Assembly: GCA_001464375.1 (NCBI GenBank) | Contig: LNEW01000076.1 | Span: forward strand, 1 to 48,696 | Length of the DNA: 48,696 nt | Direction: 5' to 3' | Source of the DNA: Rhodospirillales bacterium Ga0074136 | Lineage (GTDB): Bacteria; Pseudomonadota; Alphaproteobacteria; Acetobacterales; Acetobacteraceae | Shown here: positions 1-8,226 of the stretch, one piece after another | Layout: every line of letters begins with the position of its first letter | How positions within the stretch are numbered: the first letter of the stretch is position 1 | The notes under the pieces: generated by a model | Database searches by the model: none | The model's input: only the letters and a program-made list of their open reading frames with translations | What the model was told of the DNA's origin: nothing | Program-made: the position numbers and the translations under genes

Positions 1-397
1 CGTCGTCGAGCGTGCCAGGCTCAATTCGCAGGAAGATGCGATTGCCCCAGGCACCCGGACCCATCGCACGGACGATCAGAGTCTGGGCGCCGTCGGCGGT
101 CGGCACGCTGAGGCTTGCAGTCGCCGCATCGCCTCGGGTGATGCGCGCTACGAACAGGCGCTGGCCGCCGTTGTCGAAGAAGCCGCGCGCGGCGTACGGC
201 ATGAAGGACTGCACGGGGTCCATGATGCCGCCGAACCATGACTGGAAGTCGCCCCAGCTGGTGACCATGCGCCGGCGCGTCGGGCCGCGCTCCGTCTGGC
301 CCACGAAGCCCGCCGTGCTGGTCGAAACGCCCTCGATGGGACGCGGCCCAGTGGCCACTTCTTCCACATACACGCCGGGGCTCAGGTATTCAGGCAT
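1..397 (-). CDS. Contractile tail sheath protein, N-terminal part (runs off the window)
   Basis: The frame opens at ATG 397 with GGGAG just upstream and begins MPEYLSPGVYVEEV, the classic N-terminus of phage and eCIS tail-sheath proteins. It continues with GFVGQTERGP, a WGDFQSWFGG block and FFDNGGQRLFVARI, all typical of the family. About 132 residues are visible; full sheaths are 350-700 residues, so the C-terminus lies beyond position 1. The sheath polymerises around an inner tube and contracts to drive it through a target membrane. The gene sits 44 nt downstream of an unknown gene that is itself coupled to a DUF4255/Pvc16 gene, which favours an eCIS over an ordinary myophage. Identity is secure; the eCIS assignment is an inference from the neighbours. 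Confidence 0.9.
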   Translation of the reverse strand, partial: MPEYLSPGVYVEEVATGPRPIEGVSTSTAGFVGQTERGPTRRRMVTSWGDFQSWFGGIMDPVQSFMPYAARGFFDNGGQRLFVARITRGDAATASLSVPTADGAQTLIVRAMGPGAWGNRIFLRIEPGTLDD

Positions 398-441
398 GGT
401 CGGCTCCCTAAGGTAGACGGGTACGCGGGGGGTCGCATGGG

Positions 442-1113
442 TTAAGCGAACTTGAGCTCGAGGACATGGCCGAGCCCGTTGGGAAGAGGCACGGTCGCGG
501 AAGTGCTTCGGCTGGTAGGCAGGTGCTCGGCGAGCACGAGGACGGAAGCGGCCGGCGAGGTGAGGCGCAGCGGCAAGGCAAATGCGCCCCTCTCGTCGCT
601 CAGCACGTGGTCATTGGTAGCGCTTACCTGCACATCGGCGACCGGCCCCGTGGCGTCGTGCACTGTCCCGTGCAGCACTGGCAAATGACGCGGGAAGGGA
701 TAGCTAGCTCCGGGCAGCAGTGCGATCAGCTCCGGAGAGCCCGCCTCATTGGCAGGCGGCACCGTGTGGCTGTATGTCGGCACGTCGAATTCGAGTGTCT
801 CGAGCGTCGCGCGGAAGGCGGGGCGATAGATGGCCCGTGGCGGGTCGTCGAGGAAGCGCAGCCGGTAACGCCGCACAGGCTGTGCAGCCGGGTCCGTCGC
901 AAGGCCGAGACCAGCAAAGGCGAGGATGCCACCCGCGCTACGCGCCGGCGTCACCTCCGCCGCTGCCCAGAGCCGGCCCGAACTGCGCGGCTCTTCGAGA
1001 ATGAAGGCGACAGGGTGGTGTGGAGGTGAGGCCGTGAAGTCATCCACCAGCCGAAAGGCCTTAGAGGCAACGTATCGTAGCGCGGGGCCGCTGCTTCTAC
1101 GCCAGTGTCTCAC
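442..1113 (-). CDS. Unknown beta-rich protein of the eCIS/tail cluster
   Basis: This 223-residue protein starts at a GTG that overlaps the stop of the upstream DUF4255 gene as GTGA, so the two are probably translationally coupled. I do not recognise the N-terminal half. The C-terminal part, from about residue 145, reads LHGTVHDATGPVADVQVSA then a LSDERGAFALPL segment, which resembles a carboxypeptidase-regulatory-like beta-sandwich. No signal peptide or membrane segment is seen. Its place between a Pvc16-type protein and the sheath suggests a structural or assembly part of the injection particle. That role is inferred from position only. Confidence 0.6.
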   Translation of the reverse strand: MRHWRRSSGPALRYVASKAFRLVDDFTASPPHHPVAFILEEPRSSGRLWAAAEVTPARSAGGILAFAGLGLATDPAAQPVRRYRLRFLDDPPRAIYRPAFRATLETLEFDVPTYSHTVPPANEAGSPELIALLPGASYPFPRHLPVLHGTVHDATGPVADVQVSATNDHVLSDERGAFALPLRLTSPAASVLVLAEHLPTSRSTSATVPLPNGLGHVLELKFA

Positions 1114-1706
1114 GGCACGGGCTCCGCGCTCTCGATCACGCGGGTCCGCACTGCGGCGGCTTCGGTGAACGAGTCGGCATCCAGTTCGGCGAGACGCACC
1201 TCATAGACGACGGACAGGCGGTAGCGGCGCTGGATTGAATGCCAGATTCGTGTCCGCTCCTCGAGGCTCAGCAGCGCGAGATGAATCTTTAGCGAGGCAT
1301 TGGAGCTGCGTAGCCCGTCCGGGGCAGCGTCGCCGCGCAGGTCGGGCCCGAAGCGGATCGGCTGGCCGTACAGCACCTGCATGGTGCGCGCGAGCATGCG
1401 CTGCTCGGTCGAGCGGTCACCGGCGAACGGCGTTAGCAGGTAGCGCAGCACGAGGGTAAGGGGCGGCTTTCGGAGCCTGACGTCCCCGACAACGTCCTCG
1501 CGCAGTGGTGGTCGGTTCCGTGTCGCCGGGTCTTGCGTCACCTCGTAGAGGAACAGCACCATGGACGCGGGCGAGGTAATGGGGTCGGTGCCGTAGTCAT
1601 GCAAGACGGCGCGCGGCGGATCGGTGGGGTCAAGGTTTTCCAGCGCCGCGTCAATCGCTGCCGCCAGGGTCTCTGATACATCCGCGATCACGCTTTGCCG
1701 TGGCAT
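1110..1706 (-). CDS. DUF4255 (Pvc16-type) tail terminator/cap protein
   Basis: The chosen start is ATG 1706, preceded by an AAGAGAAAG purine stretch, giving 198 residues beginning MPRQSVIADVSETLAAAID. The N-terminus, the SMVLFLYEVTQDPATRNRPP segment and the PPLTLVLRYLLTPFAGD block match the DUF4255/Pvc16 N-terminal family. In eCIS particles this family caps the sheath-tube complex at its distal end. An upstream in-frame ATG at 1958 would add 84 residues of no recognisable character running into IS66 terminal sequence, so it was rejected. The gene is the first visible cistron of the minus-strand cluster, and an IS remnant lies 240 bp upstream. Confidence 0.8.
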   Translation of the reverse strand: MPRQSVIADVSETLAAAIDAALENLDPTDPPRAVLHDYGTDPITSPASMVLFLYEVTQDPATRNRPPLREDVVGDVRLRKPPLTLVLRYLLTPFAGDRSTEQRMLARTMQVLYGQPIRFGPDLRGDAAPDGLRSSNASLKIHLALLSLEERTRIWHSIQRRYRLSVVYEVRLAELDADSFTEAAAVRTRVIESAEPVP

Positions 1707-1946
1707 GGGCTTTCTCTTAGCGTCGAAGAGCAGGCAGCAAGCGTCGTGCCAAGCCGGCGGCTGGGTCGGAAGTCGTTCGCGATTAAGGTGTTGCGGGCGT
1801 GCTCGCGCAGCATGCGCAGTGCGGGGCAGGACAAAAACGTCCGGCTCCGTGGAGGCGTCGGTAGTCCGAGTGCCGGCGGACGTGGTGGAATCAGGTGATT
1901 GCGCGCTGCGGAACGGCAGCGAGAAGCGTGGACGATTTTGTCCAGC

Positions 1947-3538
1947 GTAAGCGTGCACTGACGGCTACGGCGCCGGCGGCGTGGCGGTGGTCAAGCCGCG
2001 TCGGGCCGCAGGTTCCACGGCGCGAGTTCGCCGATGCGGTTGATCGGGTGGTCGGCGATGCGCTCGAGGAGCACGCGCAGATAGGCCTGCGGATCCCAAC
2101 CGTTCAACTCCGCGGTGCCGACCAGGGTGTAGATGGTGGCTGCGCTCTTGCCGCCCTCGAGCGACCCGGCGAACAGGTAGTTCTTCCGCCCCAGCGCGAG
2201 CGGGCGCATCCGCCGTTCGGCGGCATTGTTGTGCAGGCAGGCGCGGCCGTTGCGCAGCACCGTCGTCAGCGCGCTCCACTGCGCCAGCGTGTAGCGGATG
2301 GCCTTCGCCAGGTCCGACTTGCCCGAGATGCGGCGCAGCGTCGCTCCAGCCAGACGTACAGGTCTGCCATGATCGGCGCGGAGCGGGCTCGGCGCGCTGC
2401 CAGCCGCGCTTCCGGCACCTGGCCGTGGACCTCCGCCTCGATGGCGAACAGCGGCTGCATGCGCTCGATCGCCTCGCGCGCGAGCGGGCTGCCATTCGCC
2501 AGCATCTCGTCGTGGAAGTAGCGCCGCGCATGCGTCCAGCACGCCGCCTCGACCACACGGCCGCTTTCGTAGAGCGCGTTGAACCCCGAATACGCGTCGG
2601 CCTGCAGGATGCCGCGGAACTCGCGCAGGCGCCGCCGCGGGTGCTCGCCCTTGCGGTCCGGCGTGAACTCGTAGAGCACCGCGGGCGGATCACGCCCGCC
2701 GAATGGCCGGTCGTCGCGCAGATAGGCCCAGGCCCTTGCCGTCTGCGTCCTGCCGCGGCCCGGTGCCAGCATCGGCATCGGCGTGTCGTCGGCATGGACC
2801 CGCGGGCCGGCAAGCGCGTGGCGACCGATGAACGCCGCCATCGGCTCGGCCAGCGCGGCCGACTTGCCGACCCAGCCCGCGAGCAGCCCGCGTGGCAGAT
2901 CCAGCCCGTCCCGGGCGTAGATCTCCGATTGCCTGTAGAGCGGGAGATGGTCGCAGTACTTCGAGACCAGCACATGAGCGAGCAGCCCCGGGCCCGGCCT
3001 GCCGCGCTCGATCGGCATCGAGGGCATCGGCGCCTGCGTCATCGCCTCGCAGGCGCGGCAGGAGAACGCGGGCCGGATGTGGCGCACCACCTCGAACCGG
3101 CCGGGGCGGTATTCCAGGATTTCGGTCACGTCCTCGCCCACCTTGCGCAGCGCGCCGCCGCAGGAGCGGCAGGTGCAGCCCTCGGCGGGCAGGTGCTCGA
3201 TATCTCGCCGGGGCAGGGTCTCGGGCACGCGGCTGATCGGGACGACCTCCTCGTCGGCCCTGACTGCCTCCTGCCCGCCCTCGGCCATGCGCCGTCTCCA
3301 CTGGAACAGCAGGCTGGGCGAGACGCCGTGCAGCCGCGCGACGGCGGAGACCGTCATGCCGGGCTGCATGGTCTGCTTGATCAGCCGGACCTTTTCCTCG
3401 GCAGTGTAGCGCCGCCGGCGGTGGATGCCGGTGATGATCTCAACGCGCTCGATGGGCTTCGACATAGGCGTGCGCTTAGGCGTGAACTTAGGCCCTCCGG
3501 GCTATGCCACCTGTCCGGTCGAATTGGGGGCCGCTCCA
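1947..3538 (-). mobile_element. Broken chimeric insertion sequence (IS3-type OrfA head joined to IS66 TnpC)
   Basis: The left boundary is a candidate IS66 terminal repeat, gtaagcgtgcactgacggc, beginning at 1947. The right boundary is taken at 3538, where the complement reads TGGAGCGGCCCCC, a sequence that looks like the end of an IS3-type element. The encoded protein has an OrfA-like HTH head fused directly to the middle of an IS66 TnpC, with no tnpB and no TnpC N-terminus. I found no matching target-site duplication. The element lies between the eCIS cluster and the LysR gene. It is most simply a deletion product of two adjacent ISs. Confidence 0.6.
1991..3465 (-). pseudogene. Frameshifted chimeric IS66-type transposase
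   Basis: From ATG 3465 the first about 75 residues (MSKPIERVEIITG...RRRRYTAEEKVRL) are an OrfA-like HTH domain. From about residue 85 the protein is IS66 TnpC: the zinc-binding CTCRSCGGALRKVGEDVTE, the HADDTPMPML region with the first catalytic Asp, and LQADAYSGFNALY with the second. Near 2340, after LYVWLE, the frame is lost by what looks like a 1-nt deletion. The TnpC C-terminus resumes in another frame as TLRRISGKSDLAKAIRY through NNAAERRMRPLALGRKNYLF, ending at 1991. The catalytic Glu is therefore out of frame and the product should be inactive. Confidence 0.8.
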
Positions 3539-3586
3539 CGGGCCAGCACCCACGCCCGCAAGTCACGAAACAACAAACGGTCAGCG

Positions 3587-4477
3587 CTAATCCCCACAAC
3601 CGGACAGCGCGTCTAGGAACCCGGACGCCAACTTGGACAAGGACCGCTGTCGCGACAGCAGGACCCTGGCATGCAGGTCGAGGGCTGGAACAAAGGGACG
3701 CGTCTGAAGCCCCTGTGCTGCCGCTGCCATCACCGTGAATCCCTCCAGGATGGCCACGCCGACCCCCGCCGCAGCCAGCGCAGACGCGACGGAGGACTGG
3801 GTCGTCTCTGCCGCGAGACGCAGGGGCACGTTCGCTTCTTCGAAGGCGCGTGCGACGAGTTCGCCCGCCGGCAGATTACGCGCAACGCTGATGACGGCGT
3901 GATCCATCAGGTCCCGCGGAGACAGTTTGGCAAGGCTGCAGAGGGGGTGGCCATTCGGAAGCACGCAGCCGAGCGGCAGCGCAAAGAGGTCTCGCACAAC
4001 CAGCCGCGCATCGCCGGCCGTGTCAAGAATAACTCCCAGATCCACCCGGTGGTCGAGCACCAGCCGCGCCACGTCGCGCACGCCAGCGATCTGAAGGTTC
4101 ACGCTGGCTTCGGGCCGAGCGGCGAGGAATGCGGCGACCGCCCGAGGTGCAAGGCTGTGCGCAAGGGTGGGAGTGATCGCGATACGGAGCATCCCGGAAC
4201 GGCCTGCGCGTAGGTCGCGAGCCAGGCGTTGCACGGCCTCGATCGCGGCGGATGCGCTGACAGCCTCGGGGAAAAGCGCTTCGGCTTCGGTCGTCGGGAT
4301 CAGGCGCTTCCGCTGGCGGATGAAGAGCTTGAATCCCAACCGATCCTCGGCTTGCTGAAGTGACTTGCTCACCGAAGGCTGCGACACGCCGAGCGTCGCG
4401 GCGGCGGCCGTGATGCTGCCGCGCTCCATGATGCTTCGGAAGACCTCCATCTCACGAACCGTGAGAAGCATAACCAT
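3587..4477 (-). CDS. LysR-family transcriptional regulator
   Basis: A 296-residue protein of normal LTTR length. Residues 3-65 form the winged HTH (LLTVREMEVFRSIMERGSIT, VSQPSVSKSLQQAEDRLGF). The remainder is a periplasmic-binding-protein-like effector domain (LRIAITPTLAHSLAPRAV, DHRVDLGVIL). It is divergent from the CoA-transferase gene at 4583 across a roughly 105-bp gap, the usual arrangement for an LTTR controlling its neighbour, so it probably regulates the catabolic cluster to the right. Start ATG 4477 is used; ATG 4471 is equally possible and no clear ribosome site distinguishes them. The inducer is unknown. Confidence 0.9.
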   Translation of the reverse strand: MVMLLTVREMEVFRSIMERGSITAAAATLGVSQPSVSKSLQQAEDRLGFKLFIRQRKRLIPTTEAEALFPEAVSASAAIEAVQRLARDLRAGRSGMLRIAITPTLAHSLAPRAVAAFLAARPEASVNLQIAGVRDVARLVLDHRVDLGVILDTAGDARLVVRDLFALPLGCVLPNGHPLCSLAKLSPRDLMDHAVISVARNLPAGELVARAFEEANVPLRLAAETTQSSVASALAAAGVGVAILEGFTVMAAAAQGLQTRPFVPALDLHARVLLSRQRSLSKLASGFLDALSGCGD

Positions 4478-4582
4478 GGACCATGATGTCTGTCGGTTTT
4501 CGTATTTGCGCGCATGGACGCATGGTGGGCAACCTTACGCCTGAAACGCGCTTGCAATTGCGCGGGTGGGAAGGAAGCGCCG

Positions 4583-6043
4583 ATGAACGCCCCGGTCAGC
4601 GACCCTCTGGTCGCACCTGGCTGCGACCAGGCTTTCGCTGAACTTATGGATAAGCGGGCTCTGGCTGTTCCGCCGGTCGGAGAAGTGACGATCACAGGGA
4701 GCGATCCCTTCTGGCGCACGCCCGTACGCGCCGGCGAAACGACAGCCGCAGTGCTTGGCGCAATCGGCGTCGCGTCAAACGACATCTGGGAAGCCCGGAC
4801 AGGCGGGCGGCAGAAGGTCAGTGTGGATCTGCGCCACGCCGCGGCGACGCTGCGCACCGTGGACTACAGTCAGGCCGAGCGTGCGGATGGAAGTTGGGAA
4901 ACACTTTCCATCCCCGACCACATGAAGGCGATGATCGCCGTCACCCAGCCCTGGCCCACCAGGGATGGCGCGTACTTCCTGCCGCACCTGAATCTGCCGC
5001 ATCTCGCGCAACGCGTGCTGGGTGTCCTGAAGTGCGACTTCACGCCCGCATCGGTGCGCGCGGCCGTCGGTCGCTGGAATGCCGATGATCTGGAGGCGGC
5101 CATTGCTGCCGTCGGCGCCTGCGGCGCCCGTGTCCGCAGCGCCGAGGAATGGCTCGCCCATCCGCAGGGGCAATATCTCGCGGCCCAGCCGATCCTCGAC
5201 ATCCGCCGCATCGGCGATGGCCCGCGCCTGGACCTGCCGGCCGGCTCCCGTCCGCTCTCGGGCATCCGCGTGCTGGACTTCACCCGCATACTGGCTGGAC
5301 CCATCTGCGGCCGCACCTTGGCCGAGCATGGCGCGGAAGTGCTGATGGTGACGGCGCCGCACCTGCCTCAGACGCCCGAGCATGTGCGCGACACGAGCCA
5401 TGGCAAGCGCAGCTGCTTCCTGGACTTCTCGGATCCCGCGCAACTCGAACGTGCAAAGGCCTTGGCGCTGACCTCCGACATCATCGTCGGTGGCTACCGC
5501 CCAGGCAGGCTCGAAGCGTGGGGGCTGAGCCCGGAAGAAATCGCGGCGAAGAAACCTGGCCATGTCCATGTGACAGTGTCCTGCTACGGCTCGGGTGGAC
5601 CATTTGCCGAGCGCGCCGGTTGGGAGCAGGTCGGCCAAGCCGTGAGCGGCATCGCGCATGCCCATGGTGCGTGGATCGGCGACGGCACGCCCAAGCTCAT
5701 CTTCGCGACTGTCTGCGACTACCTCACCGGATATCTCGGTGGCTACGGAGCCCTGCTCGCACTGGGCAAGCGCATCCGCGAGGGTGGCAGCTGGCACGTG
5801 AATGTCTCCCTCTGCCAATCGGCCATGCTGGTGCTGCGCCAGGGCATCATTGAGGGCTTCCAGGACGCGCCGGAGACTCTGACCGAGGAGGAACTCGCCA
5901 CGCTCCGTGTCGTGACGGACACCGCGGCCTATGGCCGCATCCGTACGCTTGGCCCTGCGCTGGGGATGTCCGAGACGCCGGTCCACTGGGCGACGCCCAC
6001 CCCCGTGCCCGGTGGCGACAAACCCGAATGGCTGCCGCGATGA
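4583..6043 (+). CDS. CaiB/BaiF family CoA-transferase, long form with extra N-terminal domain
   Basis: Start ATG 4583 has AAGGAAG about 6 nt upstream; the longer frame from 4514 has none. The protein is 486 residues. From about residue 225 it carries the family hallmark PLSGIRVLDFTRILAGPICG and the catalytic-Asp region FATVCDYLTGYLGGYGALLA. The roughly 220 residues before that resemble the C-terminal lobe of the family (EEWLAHPQGQYLAAQPILDI), so the lobes are in permuted order. The family moves CoA between carboxylic acids. The substrate is unknown. The gene opens the operon and its stop overlaps an ATG preceding the TctC gene. Confidence 0.85.
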   Translation: MNAPVSDPLVAPGCDQAFAELMDKRALAVPPVGEVTITGSDPFWRTPVRAGETTAAVLGAIGVASNDIWEARTGGRQKVSVDLRHAAATLRTVDYSQAERADGSWETLSIPDHMKAMIAVTQPWPTRDGAYFLPHLNLPHLAQRVLGVLKCDFTPASVRAAVGRWNADDLEAAIAAVGACGARVRSAEEWLAHPQGQYLAAQPILDIRRIGDGPRLDLPAGSRPLSGIRVLDFTRILAGPICGRTLAEHGAEVLMVTAPHLPQTPEHVRDTSHGKRSCFLDFSDPAQLERAKALALTSDIIVGGYRPGRLEAWGLSPEEIAAKKPGHVHVTVSCYGSGGPFAERAGWEQVGQAVSGIAHAHGAWIGDGTPKLIFATVCDYLTGYLGGYGALLALGKRIREGGSWHVNVSLCQSAMLVLRQGIIEGFQDAPETLTEEELATLRVVTDTAAYGRIRTLGPALGMSETPVHWATPTPVPGGDKPEWLPR

Positions 6044-6054
6044 GGAGAACGACC

Positions 6055-7017
6055 ATGACGCTCTTGAGCCGCCGCGTAATTCTTGCCGGCATCGCCTGCA
6101 CGCCAGCGATCGCACGCGCCCAGTCCCTTGATCCGAGCCGCCCGGTGCGCTGGGTCGTTCCCTTCACACCCGGCGGCGGTTCGGACATCGTGTCCCGATT
6201 GCTGACGGGATTCATCGCGGAACTGCCCGGCGCCCCGCGTTTCGTCATCGACAACCGCCCCGGCGCCGGCGGGAATATCGGCACCGCCGCCATCGGACAG
6301 GCGCCGCCCGATGGCCATACTGTGGGCGTGCTCACAGTCGCCTCGCACGGCATCAACCCGACGCTTTATCCGCGCCTGCCCTTCGATCCGATCGCAGACT
6401 TCACGCCGATCTCGCTGCTGAACCTCCAGCCGGTGGTCATTGCGACCAAGGCGGACTCACCGATCCGCGACTTGGCCGACCTGCTGTCCCGCCGCGACCG
6501 CGAGATGACCTTTGCCAGCGCGGGCAACGGGCTGAGCGGCCACGCGGCAGGGGAATTGTTCCGCATGCGCAGCGGGCTCAAGCTGATGCATGTGCCCTAT
6601 CGCGGCAGCAGCGCCGCATGGACGGACCTGCTCGGCGGCCGTGTGGACCTGATCGTGGACAACATCGCCACTGCAATGCCGCATGTTCAGGGCGGGACCG
6701 CGCGTATCCTCGGGCTTACCTCGCGAAACCAGATGCCCGGGGTCGATGCGCCGACGATCGGGAGCTTGCTGCCCGGCTACGTGGTGGACTCCTGGAACGT
6801 GCTTGGTGGTCCTGCGGGGATGCCCGCGCCAATCGTGCAACGCTTCTCGGAACTCGTCGCTGCAGTGCTCCAACTTCCTGCAACCCGTGCGCGCTATGCG
6901 GAACTGCGGATGTTGCCGCCGCCTGACACCTCACCAGCCTTCGCCGCCAACTACATTCGAGAACAGATCGCGATGTGGGCAACGGTCGTCCGCGAAGCCG
7001 GCATGCGGATCGATTAG
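6055..7017 (+). CDS. TctC/Bug-family periplasmic solute receptor
   Basis: ATG 6055 is chosen because GAGGAGA lies about 7 nt upstream, giving 320 residues. A signal peptide (MTLLSRRVILAGIACTPAIARAQ) is followed by the Bug core: RPVRWVVPFTPGGGSDIVSR, FVIDNRPGAGGNIGTAAIGQ, PDGHTVGVLTVASHGINP and LKLMHVPYRGSS. These receptors bind carboxylated ligands for tripartite tricarboxylate transporters. No TctA or TctB membrane gene is nearby, so it is an orphan receptor, as is common in Betaproteobacteria and Acetobacteraceae. Its place between two CoA-transferase genes suggests that the ligand is the acid they activate. Confidence 0.92.
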   Translation: MTLLSRRVILAGIACTPAIARAQSLDPSRPVRWVVPFTPGGGSDIVSRLLTGFIAELPGAPRFVIDNRPGAGGNIGTAAIGQAPPDGHTVGVLTVASHGINPTLYPRLPFDPIADFTPISLLNLQPVVIATKADSPIRDLADLLSRRDREMTFASAGNGLSGHAAGELFRMRSGLKLMHVPYRGSSAAWTDLLGGRVDLIVDNIATAMPHVQGGTARILGLTSRNQMPGVDAPTIGSLLPGYVVDSWNVLGGPAGMPAPIVQRFSELVAAVLQLPATRARYAELRMLPPPDTSPAFAANYIREQIAMWATVVREAGMRID

Positions 7018-7023
7018 CCGACC

Positions 7024-8226
7024 ATGCCCGAGTCACCCGCTGCGCCGGCGTTGCATGGGATACGGGTCCTCGACCTCAGCCGTGTGCTCGCCGGACCATC
7101 CTGCGGCCAGCTTCTCGGCGATCTGGGCGCCGAGGTCATCAAAGTCGAGGACCTCAGCGGCGACGAAAACCGTCGATGGGCGCCCGTGGTCGACGGGCGC
7201 GGCGCGAATTTCTTCAGCGCCAATCGAGGTAAACGGGGGCTCACGCTCAATCTGAAATCCCGCAAAGGCCAGGAGCTCCTGGAACGCTTGGTGGCGCGTT
7301 CGGATGTTCTCATCGAGAATTTTCCACCACCGACGGCTGAGCGACTGGGTCTGTCGCATGCAAGGCTGATCGGCCTGAACCCGCGACTGATCCACGTGTC
7401 CATAACGGGCTATGGCTCACGCGGACCGCTGAAGGATCGGCCCGGCTACGACAACATGCTGCAGGCCTTCTCCGGAATGATGGCGATGACGGGCGAGCAT
7501 GACCGGGGGCCCGCGCGCCTGGGTCCTTCGCTGATCGATCTTGGCACCGGGATGATGGCAGCGACCGCGACCTGCGCGGCGCTGACGGCGCGGGCCGAAG
7601 GGCGCGCGCAGGGGCAGCATGTGGAAGTCTCGCTGCTCCAGACGGCGATCGCCATGCTCGGCTATCACCTGACAGCCTGGACAATGGCGGGAAAACTGCC
7701 CGAACGGTCCGGCTCCGCGGTCTGGCACATCGTGCCTTACCAGGCGTTCCAGACAGCGGACGGCTGGCTGATGGCCGGCGCGACCAATGACGACGCGTGG
7801 CGGCGCATGTCCACGATCCTGGATGTACCGGCACTCGCGGATCACCCCGACTACAGCACGGCGGTCGCGCGCTCGGCCAACCGCCCGGCGCTGATCGCGC
7901 TGCTGGAGCCGATCTGGCGGCGGCGGACGACGGAGAACTGGATCGCGCTGCTCGAGGCAGCAAAGGTTCCTTGCAGTCCAATCTTCGACATCGCGCAGGC
8001 GCTCGACCATCCGCAGGTCAAGGCGATGGACATGGTGATCGAGGTGCCGGACGGGCGCGGGGGCACGCTGAAGCTTTGCGGCGTTCCGTTTTCCATGTCC
8101 GCGACGCCGCCGGTGGCGGGTGGGCGACCACCGGATCTCGGCGAGCACACGGACGAGATCCTGACACAGGAGCTCGGCCTCGCGGCCGAGGAGATCGCCG
8201 CACTGAAGGCAGAGGGGGTTGTATGA
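7024..8226 (+). CDS. CaiB/BaiF family CoA-transferase (class III)
   Basis: A 400-residue protein of standard family length. Motifs include LHGIRVLDLSRVLAGPSCGQ, LGAEVIKVED, NFPPPTAERLG, ITGYGSRGPLKDRPGYDNM and, around Asp172, GPSLIDLGTGMMAA, where the family's catalytic aspartate forms the acyl-anhydride intermediate. It begins 6 nt after the TctC stop, and its own stop overlaps the crotonase start as ATGA. It most likely activates an imported organic acid to its CoA thioester, taking CoA from a donor thioester. The specific substrate cannot be read from the sequence. Confidence 0.92.
   Translation: MPESPAAPALHGIRVLDLSRVLAGPSCGQLLGDLGAEVIKVEDLSGDENRRWAPVVDGRGANFFSANRGKRGLTLNLKSRKGQELLERLVARSDVLIENFPPPTAERLGLSHARLIGLNPRLIHVSITGYGSRGPLKDRPGYDNMLQAFSGMMAMTGEHDRGPARLGPSLIDLGTGMMAATATCAALTARAEGRAQGQHVEVSLLQTAIAMLGYHLTAWTMAGKLPERSGSAVWHIVPYQAFQTADGWLMAGATNDDAWRRMSTILDVPALADHPDYSTAVARSANRPALIALLEPIWRRRTTENWIALLEAAKVPCSPIFDIAQALDHPQVKAMDMVIEVPDGRGGTLKLCGVPFSMSATPPVAGGRPPDLGEHTDEILTQELGLAAEEIAALKAEGVV

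Noticed and set aside
1-1706. An ordinary myophage prophage
   Set aside because: The DUF4255 gene next to the sheath favours an eCIS, and no phage head or lysis genes are visible; not fully excluded because the cluster runs off the window.
1707-1958. N-terminal extension of the DUF4255 gene from ATG 1958
   Set aside because: The added residues lack family character and reach into the IS terminal repeat; ATG 1706 with a purine-rich site fits the family start.
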